Under the pieces are notes generated by a model. That model did not search any database. It had not been told where the DNA came from and saw only the letters and a program-made list of their open reading frames with translations. Positions 46,159 to 55,292 of a stretch of DNA of 64,000 nucleotides are shown piece after piece. The translations under genes and the position numbers were made by a program. The stretch is taken from contig SZOR01000007.1 in the NCBI GenBank assembly GCA_030263275.1, positions 6,953 through 70,952 of the forward strand, read 5' to 3'. This DNA comes from DSNY01 sp016861185 (GTDB taxonomy: Bacteria; Pseudomonadota; Gammaproteobacteria; Burkholderiales; Burkholderiaceae_F). Positions within the stretch are counted from its first letter, which is position 1; every line of letters begins with the position of its first letter.

Positions 46159-47895
46159 CTACATCCGCTCGGGCGCAGAGACGCCGATCAGCCGCAGGCC
46201 GTTGCGCAGCACCTGCCTCGTCGCGAGCAGCAGCGCCAGCCGCGCCTTGCGGGTCGACTCGTCGTCGACCAGAACGCGCTCGGCATTGTAGTAGCCGTGA
46301 AAATCGGCCGCGAGGTCCTTCAGGTAGAACGCGATCTGATGCGGCGCGAGTTCCTCCGCCGCCGCGCGCACCGTGTCCGGAAACGCCGCCAGCCGCGCGA
46401 GCAGCGCCTGTTCGCGCGGATTGACGAGCGCTGCGAGGCTCACGTGCAGTGCGCCGTCTTCGTCGAGCGCCGCGCCCGACGACGCGGCCTGCTGCAGCAC
46501 CGAGCAGATCCGCGCGTGCGCGTACTGCACGTAGTAGACGGGGTTCTCCTCGCTCTGCGCGAGCGCCAGGTCGACGTCGAACACGAACTCGGTGTCGGGC
46601 TTGCGCGAGACGAGGAAGAAGCGCACCGCGTCGCGGCCGACCCAGTCGAGCAGGTCGCGCAGCGTGACGTAGCTGCCGGCGCGCTTGCTCATCTTCACTT
46701 CCTCGCCGCCGCGCATCACGCGCACCATCTTGTGCAGCAGGTAGTCCGGGTAGCCCTTCGGCACCGCCACGCCGAGCGACTTCGCGGCCGCCTGCACGCC
46801 GGCGCGCACGCGCGCGACCGTGCCGTGGTGATCCGAGCCCTGCACGTTGATCACCTTGGCGAAGCCGCGCTGGAACTTGTTGACGTGATACGCGACATCC
46901 GGCACGAAGTAGGTGTACGTGCCGTCGGACTTGCGCATCACGCGGTCTTTGTCGTCGACCATCTTCTCGCCGGGGCGGCCGACGTCGCCGATCTCGGTCG
47001 TCTTTAGCCACAGCGCGCCTTCGGCCTCGAAGGTCATGCCCGAGTCGATCATCGCGCGCACGGCCGCATCGACCTTGCCGTCGGCGTACAGCGAAGACTC
47101 CAGATAGAAGTGGTCGAAGCTCACGCCGAAGGCCGCCAGATCGACGTCCTGCTCGTGCCGCAGATAGGCGACCGCGAAGCGGCGGATGTTGTCGAGGTCG
47201 TTCACGTCGCCCGAGGCGACGACCGGCGAGCCGTCGCGCGCGGTTTCGGTCTTCTTCTCCAGGAACTCGCGTGCAATGTCGACGATGTAGTCGCCGCGAT
47301 AGCCGGTCTCGGGGAATTCGACCGTCTCGCCCTTCAGTTCCTTCGCGCGCGCCTGCACCGAGCGGGCGAGATTCTCGATCTGCACGCCGGCGTCGTTGTA
47401 GTAGAACTCGCGCGTCACTTCGTAGCCCTGCGCGGCGAGCACGTTGGCGAGCGCATCGCCGAGCGCGGCCTGCCGTGCATGGCCCACGTGCAGCGGTCCG
47501 GTCGGGTTCGCCGAGACGAACTCGACCATCACCTTCTCGCCCGCGTGCGCGGAGCTGGTGCCGTAGCACTGCCGCTCGCGCAGCACGACGCGCACGACCT
47601 CCTGCTTGGCGGCGGCGGCGATGCGCAGGTTGATGAAACCGGGGCCGGCGACCTCGACCGACTCGATCAGCCCGTTCGCCGCCGGATTGACGCGCAGCGC
47701 GTCGGCGATCGCATTCGCCACCTCGCGCGGGTTCTTTTTCAACGTCTTCGCGACCTGCAGCGCGACGTTGCACGCCAGATCGCCGTGCGACTCGACCTTC
47801 GGCCGCTCGAGCTGCACCGGCACGCCGGCGCCGCCGAGGCCGGCGAGCGCCTGCTCGATCAGCGCGATCACGCGTTGTTTCTGTTCGGGAAGCAT
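46159..47895 (-). CDS. argS: Arginyl-tRNA synthetase
   Basis: A 578-residue class I synthetase that charges tRNA-Arg. HIGH-like motif HVGH (136-139) in [20 protein letters not shown] and KMSKS-like [18 protein letters not shown] are present. It ends in the ArgRS anticodon-binding domain with C-terminal [11 protein letters not shown], typical of the family. Full length; no oddities. First of an argS-SPOR-dsbA run, 71 bases after the M23 peptidase gene. Confidence 0.97.
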   Translation of the reverse strand: MLPEQKQRVIALIEQALAGLGGAGVPVQLERPKVESHGDLACNVALQVAKTLKKNPREVANAIADALRVNPAANGLIESVEVAGPGFINLRIAAAAKQEVVRVVLRERQCYGTSSAHAGEKVMVEFVSANPTGPLHVGHARQAALGDALANVLAAQGYEVTREFYYNDAGVQIENLARSVQARAKELKGETVEFPETGYRGDYIVDIAREFLEKKTETARDGSPVVASGDVNDLDNIRRFAVAYLRHEQDVDLAAFGVSFDHFYLESSLYADGKVDAAVRAMIDSGMTFEAEGALWLKTTEIGDVGRPGEKMVDDKDRVMRKSDGTYTYFVPDVAYHVNKFQRGFAKVINVQGSDHHGTVARVRAGVQAAAKSLGVAVPKGYPDYLLHKMVRVMRGGEEVKMSKRAGSYVTLRDLLDWVGRDAVRFFLVSRKPDTEFVFDVDLALAQSEENPVYYVQYAHARICSVLQQAASSGAALDEDGALHVSLAALVNPREQALLARLAAFPDTVRAAAEELAPHQIAFYLKDLAADFHGYYNAERVLVDDESTRKARLALLLATRQVLRNGLRLIGVSAPERM

Positions 47896-47966
47896 CCGTG
47901 CGGCCGGCGACGGGAAAGGCGCGGATTCTACCGGCGCGCTTCACCGGCGCCGCGCGTCGCGCGCCG

Positions 47967-49277
47967 CTACGAGCGCTGCGATGGCCGATCGACCGGAACG
48001 CTTTCCGCGCCTTCTTCGCGCGGCGGTTGCGCGCCGGGCTCGGCCGCGCGCTCCAGGCGCCCGAGCAGTTCGCGCGCACGAGCCGTGAAGGACGCGCGCT
48101 GCGCGGCGGGGATCGGCTCGCCGGGCAGGAACTTCTCGGCGAGCGGGTTCACGAACCTGCCGTTGCGCGACACGCGGTAGTCGAGGTGCGGCCCGGTCGA
48201 AAGCCCCGTCGATCCGACGTAGCCGATCACCTGCTTCTGCGCGACGCGCGCGCCGGGGCGCACGCCCTTCGCGATGCGCGACAGGTGGTTGTAGTAGGTC
48301 TTGTAGCCGGCGCGATGGCGCAGCAGCACCTGGATGCCGTTGCCGCCCTTGCGGCCGGCGAACTCGACCGTGCCGTCCGCCACCGCCCACACCGGCGTGC
48401 CGGTCGGCGCCGCGTAGTCGATCGCCAGATGCGGCCGCACGCCGCCCAGCACCGGATGCGGGCGCCGGTACGTGAAGCCCGAGCTGATGCGCGAGAACTG
48501 CAGCGGCGAGCGCAGGAACATCTTTCGGAGCGAGCGGCCGTCGGCGTCGTAGTAGGCCGTGCGGCCGCCGACCTCGAAGGCCACGCCGGCGAGCGTCCCG
48601 TCCTCGGTCACGTACTGTGCGGCGAGGATGCGGCCGTCCTCGACGAAGGTGCCGTTCGCGTAGCGCGCCTCGACCAGCATGCGGATTCGGTCGCCCGGCC
48701 GCGTATCGGCGGTGAAGTCGAAGGACGATTCGAAGATCTGCACCAGGTCGAGGATCGCCTGCGCGCCGATCGCGCCGCTGTCGACCAGGTCCCACAGCGA
48801 ATTGCGGACCTCGCCCTCACGGATCTCGGTGCGGATCTCCGGCGTGACGTCGGTGCGCTCGACCGTCCAGTCGGCCTGCCCGCGGGTCGCGTGGAAGCGC
48901 TGCCACGCACTGGGCGCGTACGCCACGGCGACGATGCGCTCGCCAGCATCGCGCGAGATCTCGATCCGGTCGCCCGCGCGCATGCGGCGCAGGCTGGCGC
49001 CGGCCTCGCGCAGTCCCGTCGCCAGCGCGTGCGCCTCGGCCGCCGACAGCCCGCTGCGCATGAGCAGATCGGCCAGCGTGTCGCGGCGGCGCAGCTCGAC
49101 AGTTTCGGTCCGCAGCGCCGGCGCCCCGGGTGCGGCGGCGGCGACGGGCTGTTCGGCAGGAGGAAGGGCAGGGACCGCGGCCTGCTCGGGCTGCGCGACA
49201 TCCGACGGCCAGACATGCCAACCGATCGACCCCGCGAGCCCGACGATCCCGAGAACGGCGAGGATGCGTCGAATCAT
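47967..49277 (-). CDS. M23-family murein endopeptidase with variant zinc motif
   Basis: A 436-residue envelope protein with a membrane anchor (IRRILAVLGIVGLAGSIGWHVW), a linker, an OapA/LysM-like region (RRDTLADLLMRSGLSAAEAHAL, about 62-100) and a LytM/M23 domain (about 270-400). Zinc motif HxxxD is in VRPHLAIDYAAPTGTP. The usual HxH at the end of the domain reads HLD in STGPHLDYRVSRNG, so one histidine is Asp. Asp may still bind zinc or the enzyme may be inactive. Cleaves or recognises peptidoglycan cross-links. A decayed copy of its 5' end lies at 50207-50380. Confidence 0.87.
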   Translation of the reverse strand: MIRRILAVLGIVGLAGSIGWHVWPSDVAQPEQAAVPALPPAEQPVAAAAPGAPALRTETVELRRRDTLADLLMRSGLSAAEAHALATGLREAGASLRRMRAGDRIEISRDAGERIVAVAYAPSAWQRFHATRGQADWTVERTDVTPEIRTEIREGEVRNSLWDLVDSGAIGAQAILDLVQIFESSFDFTADTRPGDRIRMLVEARYANGTFVEDGRILAAQYVTEDGTLAGVAFEVGGRTAYYDADGRSLRKMFLRSPLQFSRISSGFTYRRPHPVLGGVRPHLAIDYAAPTGTPVWAVADGTVEFAGRKGGNGIQVLLRHRAGYKTYYNHLSRIAKGVRPGARVAQKQVIGYVGSTGLSTGPHLDYRVSRNGRFVNPLAEKFLPGEPIPAAQRASFTARARELLGRLERAAEPGAQPPREEGAESVPVDRPSQRS

Positions 49278-49358
49278 CGGGCGATGATAAGCGCATAAGA
49301 AGCGAATGGTCTGCTCTCGGGTGCGTTGACAATGGAGTCGACCGCAGAGGCCGTTACT

Positions 49359-49394
49359 CCCTCCCCTTCAAGGGGAGGGTTGGGGTGGGGATGG
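49359..49394. repeat. Palindromic G/C-tract repeat (type A)
   Basis: CCCTCCCCTT (49359-49368), C, AAGGGGAGGG (49370-49379), then TTGGGGTGGGGATGG. Same plan as 7715-7749. It lies between the M23 gene and the ParDE module. Confidence 0.75.
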
Positions 49395-49505
49395 GGTCAA
49401 GCGCCGAGCATCACCACTCCATTCCCCACCCGCGTCCAGTCTCGCGCTCGGCGAAACCGCGGCTTCGCAGTCCACGTCGATCGTTGGCCAGGTCGTCGAT
49501 CATCG

Positions 49506-49814
49506 CTACGACCCCGTCGAACCCTTGCCGAACTGCGCATCGATGTCGCGCGCCGAATGCAGAACGCGAACCACGTCGATCCCGTCGTCGAGCGGTTCAT
49601 AGAAGATCACATAGCGACCGAACGGCATGCTGCGCAGACCCGGCGCGAGTTCATCGCGGGCACGTCCCATCTTCGGCTGTGTGGCGAGCAGTTGCAGCGT
49701 CTCGTCGAGCCGGTCGACCCACGCATCGGCCTGCTCGAGACTGTCCTCGGCGATGTAGTCCCAGATCTCTGCGATGTCGGCAGCGGCCAGCGGCCGTTGC
49801 AGGACCCGCGGCAT
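49506..49814 (-). CDS. parE: ParE/RelE-superfamily toxin
   Basis: A 102-residue toxin of the type II ParE/RelE fold: QRPLAAADIAEIWDYIAEDS, ATQPKMGRARDELAPGLRSMPFGRYVIFYEPLDDGIDVVRVLHSARD. The GRYVIFYEP and VRVLHSARD ends are typical of ParE toxins that poison DNA gyrase. Its ATG follows the antitoxin TAA with no gap. It is part of a module inserted between the M23 gene and a partial copy of that gene's 5' end. Confidence 0.9.
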   Translation of the reverse strand: MPRVLQRPLAAADIAEIWDYIAEDSLEQADAWVDRLDETLQLLATQPKMGRARDELAPGLRSMPFGRYVIFYEPLDDGIDVVRVLHSARDIDAQFGKGSTGS

Positions 49815-50084
49815 TTATGCCTTGGCCTTGGCCTTCGCCGCGCGCCGGGTGCGTCCTTCGTGCTTGACCCGTTTGGCGTCCCACCGCACCGACGGCCCGC
49901 TTTCCTTGCCGGCGCGAATGTCCCGCCGCAGTTGATCCAGCTTGGCTTCGCGCAAGCGATCCTGCTCTTCCATCAGCCGCAGCGCTTCGCGCACGACCTC
50001 GCTCGCCGAGGAGTAAAGCCCCGAGGCGATTTTCCGCCGCACCAGTTCCTCGAGATGCGGCGTGAGGTTGACGTTCATTCCCAT
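49815..50084 (-). CDS. parD: ParD-family antitoxin
   Basis: An 89-residue antitoxin. The N-terminal ribbon-helix-helix NVNLTPHLEELVRRKIASGLYSSASEVVREALRLMEEQ binds its own promoter, and a basic flexible C-terminus (RVKHEGRTRRAAKAKAKA) wraps ParE. Start MGMN; the second Met is possible. Antitoxin before toxin and no gap are standard for parDE. Likely autoregulated. Confidence 0.88.
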   Translation of the reverse strand: MGMNVNLTPHLEELVRRKIASGLYSSASEVVREALRLMEEQDRLREAKLDQLRRDIRAGKESGPSVRWDAKRVKHEGRTRRAAKAKAKA

Positions 50085-50206
50085 GGCGACCTGTCCTTAC
50101 TGCGGGAAGTCAGGCGATTCTATCCATGATTGGCAAAGATAGACATTGCGACGGCGCGCGTTCCCGGCGTGGCCTACGACGCGGACGACGGGTCCACCCG
50201 CGCAGA

Positions 50207-50380
50207 TGCGGCCAGGGTGCGGCGCCGACGACGGGTCGTTCATCGGAAGGAAGGGTAAGGACGCAGCTCGCTCGGACTGCGCGACATCCGACGGCAAGAC
50301 GTACCGGCAGATCGCTCCCCACGAGCTCGACGATCCCGAGAACGGCGAGGATGCGTCGAATCATCCGTCGGAGCATAAGT
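50207..50380 (-). pseudogene. Decayed partial copy of the M23 peptidase 5' end
   Basis: About 170 bases align by eye with 49119-49300, same orientation. Shared runs include CTGCGCGACATCCGACGG and CGATCCCGAGAACGGCGAGG, followed by ATGCGTCGAATCATC. On the minus strand it would encode MIRRILAVLGIVELVGS, then frameshifts. The ParDE module and a repeat lie between the copies. The rest of the 570-base gap (50085-50654) has no gene. Confidence 0.8.
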
Positions 50381-50601
50381 GCATCGGCGGCGCATTTAAG
50401 CCCGACGCAGCGCCCCTTGCCTGCTAGCGGTAGGTGCTACGCCTAGGCGCGATCGTCGATGGCCGAGGAGCGGAAGAGCAATCTCACCGAGAAGAACCCG
50501 TTGCTGTCACTTGCCCCGCTCGACAGGTGTTGTTCACCGGTGGCCGGGAGACTGCCGCTCGATGCTGCTCTCGAGCCGCAGTCGACGAGCGCACCGAGGA
50601 T

Positions 50602-50621
50602 GCGTACTGCCAGCAGTACGC
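50602..50621. repeat. Perfect 20-base dyad downstream of STAS/HATPase gene
   Basis: GCGTACTGC (50602-50610), CA, GCAGTACGC (50613-50621). It begins 33 bases past the stop of the leftward gene at 50655; may be a terminator stem without U tract or a recombination/protein-binding site. Confidence 0.6.
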
Positions 50622-50654
50622 TGGCAGCAATCGGCTCGAAGCGGAAGTTCGGTC

Positions 50655-51911
50655 TCAGGGTTTCCCCGTCGACATACGCTGTGCAATCGCCTTGTCGACG
50701 AGCTGTCTGACCGTGGTGTCGACGTTTCTGAGCTCGAATCGCTGCATGAAAGTCATTGGCCCCAGTTCTGCAAATAGCTTACCGAGAACCTCGTCCGCGA
50801 AGCTGCTCGAGACTAGGGGAACACCGGAGAAGTCTATGGCGATACGCTGTCCAGGGCACATACGTACTAGGTTTGCGAGTTTGGTCCGGACCGGGGCGCC
50901 TGCTACACGGCTGCCAAACGACGAACTCTCGTCCTTAAGCATGAAAAGAACTTCTTGGTTGCCGTGCTGCTCGTAGCGCAGTTCAACAAAGTCCACGGGC
51001 GTGTGTGGCTTCCCACCGAACCTCAGCGCCTCTTCCAACAAGTGAGGCACTGAAAAATCGATCTGCGCGGCGACGAGAGTCCCTTCGAATGGAACCTTCT
51101 CTGTAGTCACGTGCAAGCCGTAGCGGTCCGTGAAAACCAACTTCCCATAGCCAGACTCAACTTGGAAGAAACCCTTGCTGTGGCTGCAAATCTGATAGCT
51201 ACCGAACAGGCCGTTCCCTTGGCCGACCACCTTGTCTCGGGTCACTCCTTCACGAATTGCCCGGTCGAGTGCATCGGCGTCTGATGTCAGTTCGGGATGC
51301 GTTGCGCGCAGAGTTGCCGGAATGCCAACTCCGGCATCGGCCACGATGTACTCGACTCGCTTCTGCGTCCGCTTAAATGTCGAAACCTGAACGAGTCCCC
51401 CGATTCCAGACTGTGCGTGGTTGAGAACGTTATCGGTGATCTCATTCACCGACCATTCGAGCGCTGCGAGCTCCTTTCGCTCGAGATCCGGGATCGCCCC
51501 CAGGATCGCGTTCACGATTCGATTGACTGCGCGTTGTTGTTCCGCTCCACTCGTAAATTGGGTCGCTGGAATCTGAGAGTAGCCCTTGAATGTGGAGGGT
51601 GGGTTCTCCCTTGGCTGAAGAAAGTGAGCCCAGTTGGCGTTCTGAAAAAGACGCGCAAGAGTGGGGTCTTTCGGCTTGACAAGCTCGACATCAACTTGCG
51701 CCTTATGCAGTCGCATAACTTGAGAACAGAGTGCCAGCATTGGTCCTGCAAATGCGGCTGTGCAGGAACTGAAATCTAGGGTCAGGTCAGAGTAGCCCGC
51801 GTTCTGGACGACCTGATGTAGACCAGCGAGAGGGCGTAGAAGGTCCGTCAAGCCGAACGCGCCTTGGAACACGATGCGGTTCTTGTCTCGGAAGATTCGT
51901 GTCTCGGCCAT
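50655..51911 (-). CDS. STAS-like / HATPase / DUF4325 domain protein
   Basis: A 418-residue protein with three parts. An N-terminal STAS-like domain (about 1-100; DLTLDFSSCTAAFAGPML) is followed by a GHKL ATPase domain (about 125-290; N-box LEWSVNEITDNVLNHA at 151-166, G1 DAGVGIP, G2 GQGNGLFG), and a C-terminal STAS-like DUF4325 domain (about 315-400; RIAIDFSGVPLVSSSFADEVLGKLF). This is an anti-sigma/anti-anti-sigma type architecture compressed in one chain. Related proteins occur in bacterial conflict loci. It lies 101 bases after a HEPN gene on the same strand. Codon use is unlike the flanking core genes. Function unknown. Confidence 0.75.
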   Translation of the reverse strand: MAETRIFRDKNRIVFQGAFGLTDLLRPLAGLHQVVQNAGYSDLTLDFSSCTAAFAGPMLALCSQVMRLHKAQVDVELVKPKDPTLARLFQNANWAHFLQPRENPPSTFKGYSQIPATQFTSGAEQQRAVNRIVNAILGAIPDLERKELAALEWSVNEITDNVLNHAQSGIGGLVQVSTFKRTQKRVEYIVADAGVGIPATLRATHPELTSDADALDRAIREGVTRDKVVGQGNGLFGSYQICSHSKGFFQVESGYGKLVFTDRYGLHVTTEKVPFEGTLVAAQIDFSVPHLLEEALRFGGKPHTPVDFVELRYEQHGNQEVLFMLKDESSSFGSRVAGAPVRTKLANLVRMCPGQRIAIDFSGVPLVSSSFADEVLGKLFAELGPMTFMQRFELRNVDTTVRQLVDKAIAQRMSTGKP

Positions 51912-52012
51912 GCTGAGTTATTGAGGCGTAGTGTCCAATTTCACCGACTTGCGTGGCTCTTCGCGCAGATCCAGTGGAACGATGCGTTAGGGGGGCGTCA
52001 CCGTTTTGCGCC

Positions 52013-52480
52013 TCATCGTTCGAGCAGATCTGCCACATGCTCCACGATTTCATTGACCACGTGATAGTGCGACTTGATCTGGGAAAGGCTCGTCCCAACG
52101 GATTCCCCGTGGGCAATCCTATGTCTCAAGGCGACCAAGCTGTTAACGCTGTCCTTGCGTTGATCCACCAAGAATGCCGTCAAGTCGTCGCGCCAGTCTT
52201 TGCTGAATGCCCCGAAGAGATCAATGATCTTCTCCGCTTTGGGGTTTGTCCAAGGCCCGAGCTGACGCTCTACGAAAGAGGCAACGTCTCCTGAGCTGCG
52301 ACGTTTTGCGTATGCCAGCAATAGGGCGCAGAGAGCGCTTTCAAGGTAGCCCGAGACAAGTACGCAGAGGTACTTCGCGAAGTCGGCTTGTAGTTCAGGA
52401 TCGCTTGAGGGATCTGGTGCGCGCGCAAACGTCGCGTCGAGGCGACTTCGCAGACGATGAACTTCCCTACGTCCGCTCAT
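52013..52480 (-). CDS. HEPN-domain protein (putative ribonuclease)
   Basis: A 155-residue helical protein of the MAE_28990/RiboL-PSP-HEPN type. The catalytic Rx4H motif is seen as RHRIAH (Arg119 to His124) in SLVALRHRIAHGES, and the earlier conserved helix is KYLCVLVSGYLESALCALLLAY. HEPN proteins with this motif are metal-independent RNases in toxin and abortive-infection systems. Its ATG overlaps the DUF262 stop by 4 bases. Pairing with DUF262 suggests that the latter restrains or triggers it; this is inference. Confidence 0.77.
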   Translation of the reverse strand: MSGRREVHRLRSRLDATFARAPDPSSDPELQADFAKYLCVLVSGYLESALCALLLAYAKRRSSGDVASFVERQLGPWTNPKAEKIIDLFGAFSKDWRDDLTAFLVDQRKDSVNSLVALRHRIAHGESVGTSLSQIKSHYHVVNEIVEHVADLLER

Positions 52481-53592
52481 CCGACCTTGGCAAACGCCTC
52501 GACAGCGCGCTCAAGGCGAAGCCGAACAAATTCTTCATCGGCAGTAGAGCGTGCAGTCGCCTTCAGGTACGCTGCATCGCCAAGCAAGGCTGAGTAAGCT
52601 GCCATGACACTGGCCGGATTGGATATTGGGCCGGCCGCTAGTCGGCGGGCGACTCCCACCATGACGGAGTCTGCTACTGCCGCGTTGATTGCGCTCTTCA
52701 GGCGGAACGCACGCGGCCCAATAAGCTTGTGAACCGCGTCGACCGTGGACTCGAACAGCGGACGAAGCTCCGCTTCTCCAGTACGTTGCAGTTCGACATT
52801 GGAGGCCATGTACCGATTCAGGAACTCCTTCATCGGTCTGCGGTAGCTCTTCGCATGGTAGTACAGCGCAAAGAAGCGGAGAATGAGCTCCAAGTCTTTG
52901 AGGCGTGAACTCTTCTTTCCATAGAGCGTCCGCCACGAGGCGTTTGCATTAAGGGTGCTGAGTAGAGCAGCAAACTTGCCGTGGTACAGCGCGACTCGAA
53001 TCTCCTGGGGCTGCAGGAACGTGCCTCCCGAGTTGAGTCGCTCGAAGATCAGGTAGATGCTGCTCTGATCGTCCGACGGCTCATCCTGCCGGACAATGGT
53101 GGCGTGGATGATGCTGTCGTCGAGCCTCCGCCTGTCGTCGGCGTCGAGGGTCCTGTACGTTTTCCCGCGCCACTTCTCCTGGACGTTCTCCAGGGTGAAC
53201 TCCTTGCCCTGAATTACGCCTTCGTAGAAGTACTGCAAGGTCCGCAGTCGCTGCTGGCCGTCTAGCACAAGGTGTTTACCACTCGGTTCTTTCACCAGGA
53301 AGACGCCTGGTACTGGGAGGCCGAGCAGTAGGGACTCAATGAAGCGGTCGCACTGTGGCCTTGTCCAGACAAACTCGCGCTGAAACCCGATCGTCGATTG
53401 CCCAGGCTCGGGCCCCATGCTGAAGAGAGGTACAACGATGTCACCTTGGCCGAGTCTCTTGACCAGGCCGTCCACCGGGTAGTCCGCGCCATAGGCCGTG
53501 ATCGTGTACGTGGTTGGAAGGACCTCGTTTACTTCGTCGAGGTCTTCGACTTCTTCCTCTTCGACCGGTGAGGATTCGAGCTCGTTCGACAT
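52477..53592 (-). CDS. DUF262 (GmrS/ParB-like) domain protein
   Basis: A 371-residue protein with an acidic N-terminus and a DUF262 domain. FQREFVWTRPQCDRFIESLLLGLPVP is at about 70-95, the nucleotide-interacting LDGQQRLRTL at 110-119 and IFERLNSGGTFLQPQEIRVALY mid-protein. DUF262 is the sensor/NTPase half of GmrSD type IV enzymes, but the DUF1524 HNH half is missing; only a helical C-terminal region follows. The gene couples to HEPN (ATGA overlap), which may replace the nuclease. GGAGAT lies before the ATG. Lower GC than neighbours, so likely acquired. The 222-base gap to gor shows no gene. Confidence 0.85.
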   Translation of the reverse strand: MSNELESSPVEEEEVEDLDEVNEVLPTTYTITAYGADYPVDGLVKRLGQGDIVVPLFSMGPEPGQSTIGFQREFVWTRPQCDRFIESLLLGLPVPGVFLVKEPSGKHLVLDGQQRLRTLQYFYEGVIQGKEFTLENVQEKWRGKTYRTLDADDRRRLDDSIIHATIVRQDEPSDDQSSIYLIFERLNSGGTFLQPQEIRVALYHGKFAALLSTLNANASWRTLYGKKSSRLKDLELILRFFALYYHAKSYRRPMKEFLNRYMASNVELQRTGEAELRPLFESTVDAVHKLIGPRAFRLKSAINAAVADSVMVGVARRLAAGPISNPASVMAAYSALLGDAAYLKATARSTADEEFVRLRLERAVEAFAKVG

Positions 53593-53814
53593 TGGGGAGG
53601 ATCTCCGATTGACTTCCGTGGCGTTAGATAAACCTCGTTGAACTGAACGGCTCGCGCAGCGATGCGTTGCGCAGTCTAGGTTTCAGCTCAATGCCGAAGC
53701 AATCGAGGTCATCCGTGCCGGTGTCGTCGGCGCGTCAAGGCCGCATGTGCAGATTATGCGTGGTGGCCACTGATTGAAACAGACGTTCCGCCGACCGCGC
53801 AGCCACCTTGCCGC

Positions 53815-55185
53815 TCACCCCTCCGCCCGCCGCGTCACCTTCTCGCGCAGCGTGACGAATTCCTCCGCCGCGGTCGGATGGATGCCGACGGTGGCGTCGA
53901 AGTCGGCCTTGGTCAGTTTCGCCTTCACCGCGATGCCGATGGCCTGGATGATCTCGGGCGCGTCGGCGCCGACCATGTGTGCGCCGACGACGCGCTGGCT
54001 CGCGCTGTCGACGACGAGCTTCATCAGCGTGCGCTCGTCGCGTCCCGACAGCGTGTGCTTCATCGGCCGGAAGTCGGTCTTGTAGACGTCGATCGCGCGG
54101 GACGTCGCCAGCGCCTGTGCTTCGGTGAGGCCCACCGTGCCGATCGGCGGCTGGCTGAACACGGCGGTGGGCACGTCGGCGTGATCGGCTTCGGTCGGGC
54201 GGCCGCCGAAGAGCGTCTGCGCGACTGCGGCGCCCTCGCGGATCGCCACCGGCGTGAGCTGCAAGCGGTGCGTGACGTCGCCCACGGCATGGATGTGCGG
54301 CACGTTGGTGCGCGAGTAACCGTCCACGTAGACCGCGCCGTCGCGGGTCAACTGCACGCCGGCGGCTTCGAGGCCGAGGCGCTCGGTGTTCGGCACGCGC
54401 CCTGTGGCGAACATCACGCCGTCGGCGGTCAACGATCCGCCGCGGTCGAGCGCGACTTCGATCGCGCCGTCGCCGCGCTTCGTCAGCGCCGCCGGCGGGG
54501 CGTTCAGCAGGATGCGGATGCCCTTCTTCTCCATCTCGGCGTGCAGGAAGTGGCGTACGTCGTCGTCGAAGCCGCGCAGGAACTCCGGCCCGCGATAGGC
54601 GAGCGTGACCTCGCAGCCCAGGCCGTTGAAGATGCCCGCGAACTCGATCGCGATGTAGCCGCCGCCGAGGATCGCGATGCGCCGTGGCAGCTCGGGCAGG
54701 TGAAACGCCTCGTTGGAGGTGAAGCCGAGTTCGTGGCCCGGGATGGCCGGCACGAACGGGCGGCCGCCGGTGGCGATCAGGATGTGCTGGGCCGTGAAGC
54801 GTTGCGCGCCGACCTCGATCGTGTGCGGATCGAGCAGGCGCGCATGGGCGGCGTGGATCGTCACGCCCGCCTTCTCCAGCAGATTGCGATAGACGCCTTC
54901 GAGCCGCACGATCTCGCGGTCCTTGTTCGCGATCAACTGCGGCCACGAAAAGCGCGCGCCGTCGATCGACCAGCCGTAGCCGGCGGCGTCCTCCAGCTCC
55001 TCGCGCACGTGCGCGGCGTACACGAGCAGCTTCTTCGGCACGCAGCCGCGGATCACGCAGGTGCCGCCGAGCCGGTCGCGTTCGGCCAGGCCGACGCGCG
55101 CACCGAAGCCCGCGCTCATGCGCGCGGCGCGCACGCCGCCGGAGCCGCCGCCGATGACGAAAAGGTCGTAGTCGTAGCCTTGCAT
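53815..55185 (-). CDS. gor: Glutathione-disulfide reductase
   Basis: A full-length 456-residue pyridine nucleotide-disulfide oxidoreductase. FAD motif IGGGSGGVRAARMSA is at 11-25, the redox dithiol Cys43/Cys48 in GGTCVIRGCVPKK, NADPH motif ILGGGYIAIEFAG mid-chain and dimer-interface His in GIHPTAAEEF. The RGCVPKK form and overall sequence fit glutathione reductase, using NADPH. It keeps glutathione reduced for the GST, glutaredoxin-like and GPx proteins elsewhere in the window. Divergent from the VOC gene. Confidence 0.95.
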   Translation of the reverse strand: MQGYDYDLFVIGGGSGGVRAARMSAGFGARVGLAERDRLGGTCVIRGCVPKKLLVYAAHVREELEDAAGYGWSIDGARFSWPQLIANKDREIVRLEGVYRNLLEKAGVTIHAAHARLLDPHTIEVGAQRFTAQHILIATGGRPFVPAIPGHELGFTSNEAFHLPELPRRIAILGGGYIAIEFAGIFNGLGCEVTLAYRGPEFLRGFDDDVRHFLHAEMEKKGIRILLNAPPAALTKRGDGAIEVALDRGGSLTADGVMFATGRVPNTERLGLEAAGVQLTRDGAVYVDGYSRTNVPHIHAVGDVTHRLQLTPVAIREGAAVAQTLFGGRPTEADHADVPTAVFSQPPIGTVGLTEAQALATSRAIDVYKTDFRPMKHTLSGRDERTLMKLVVDSASQRVVGAHMVGADAPEIIQAIGIAVKAKLTKADFDATVGIHPTAAEEFVTLREKVTRRAEG

Positions 55186-55292
55186 CGCGTCTCCTCCGGT
55201 GGGCGCGGGCCGATGCCGGCATTCTGACGCTTCGCCGCGAGCGCGCCGCGCGTGCTTAAATCTGCCGTCGCCCGCGCGAATCGCCCGCCCCC

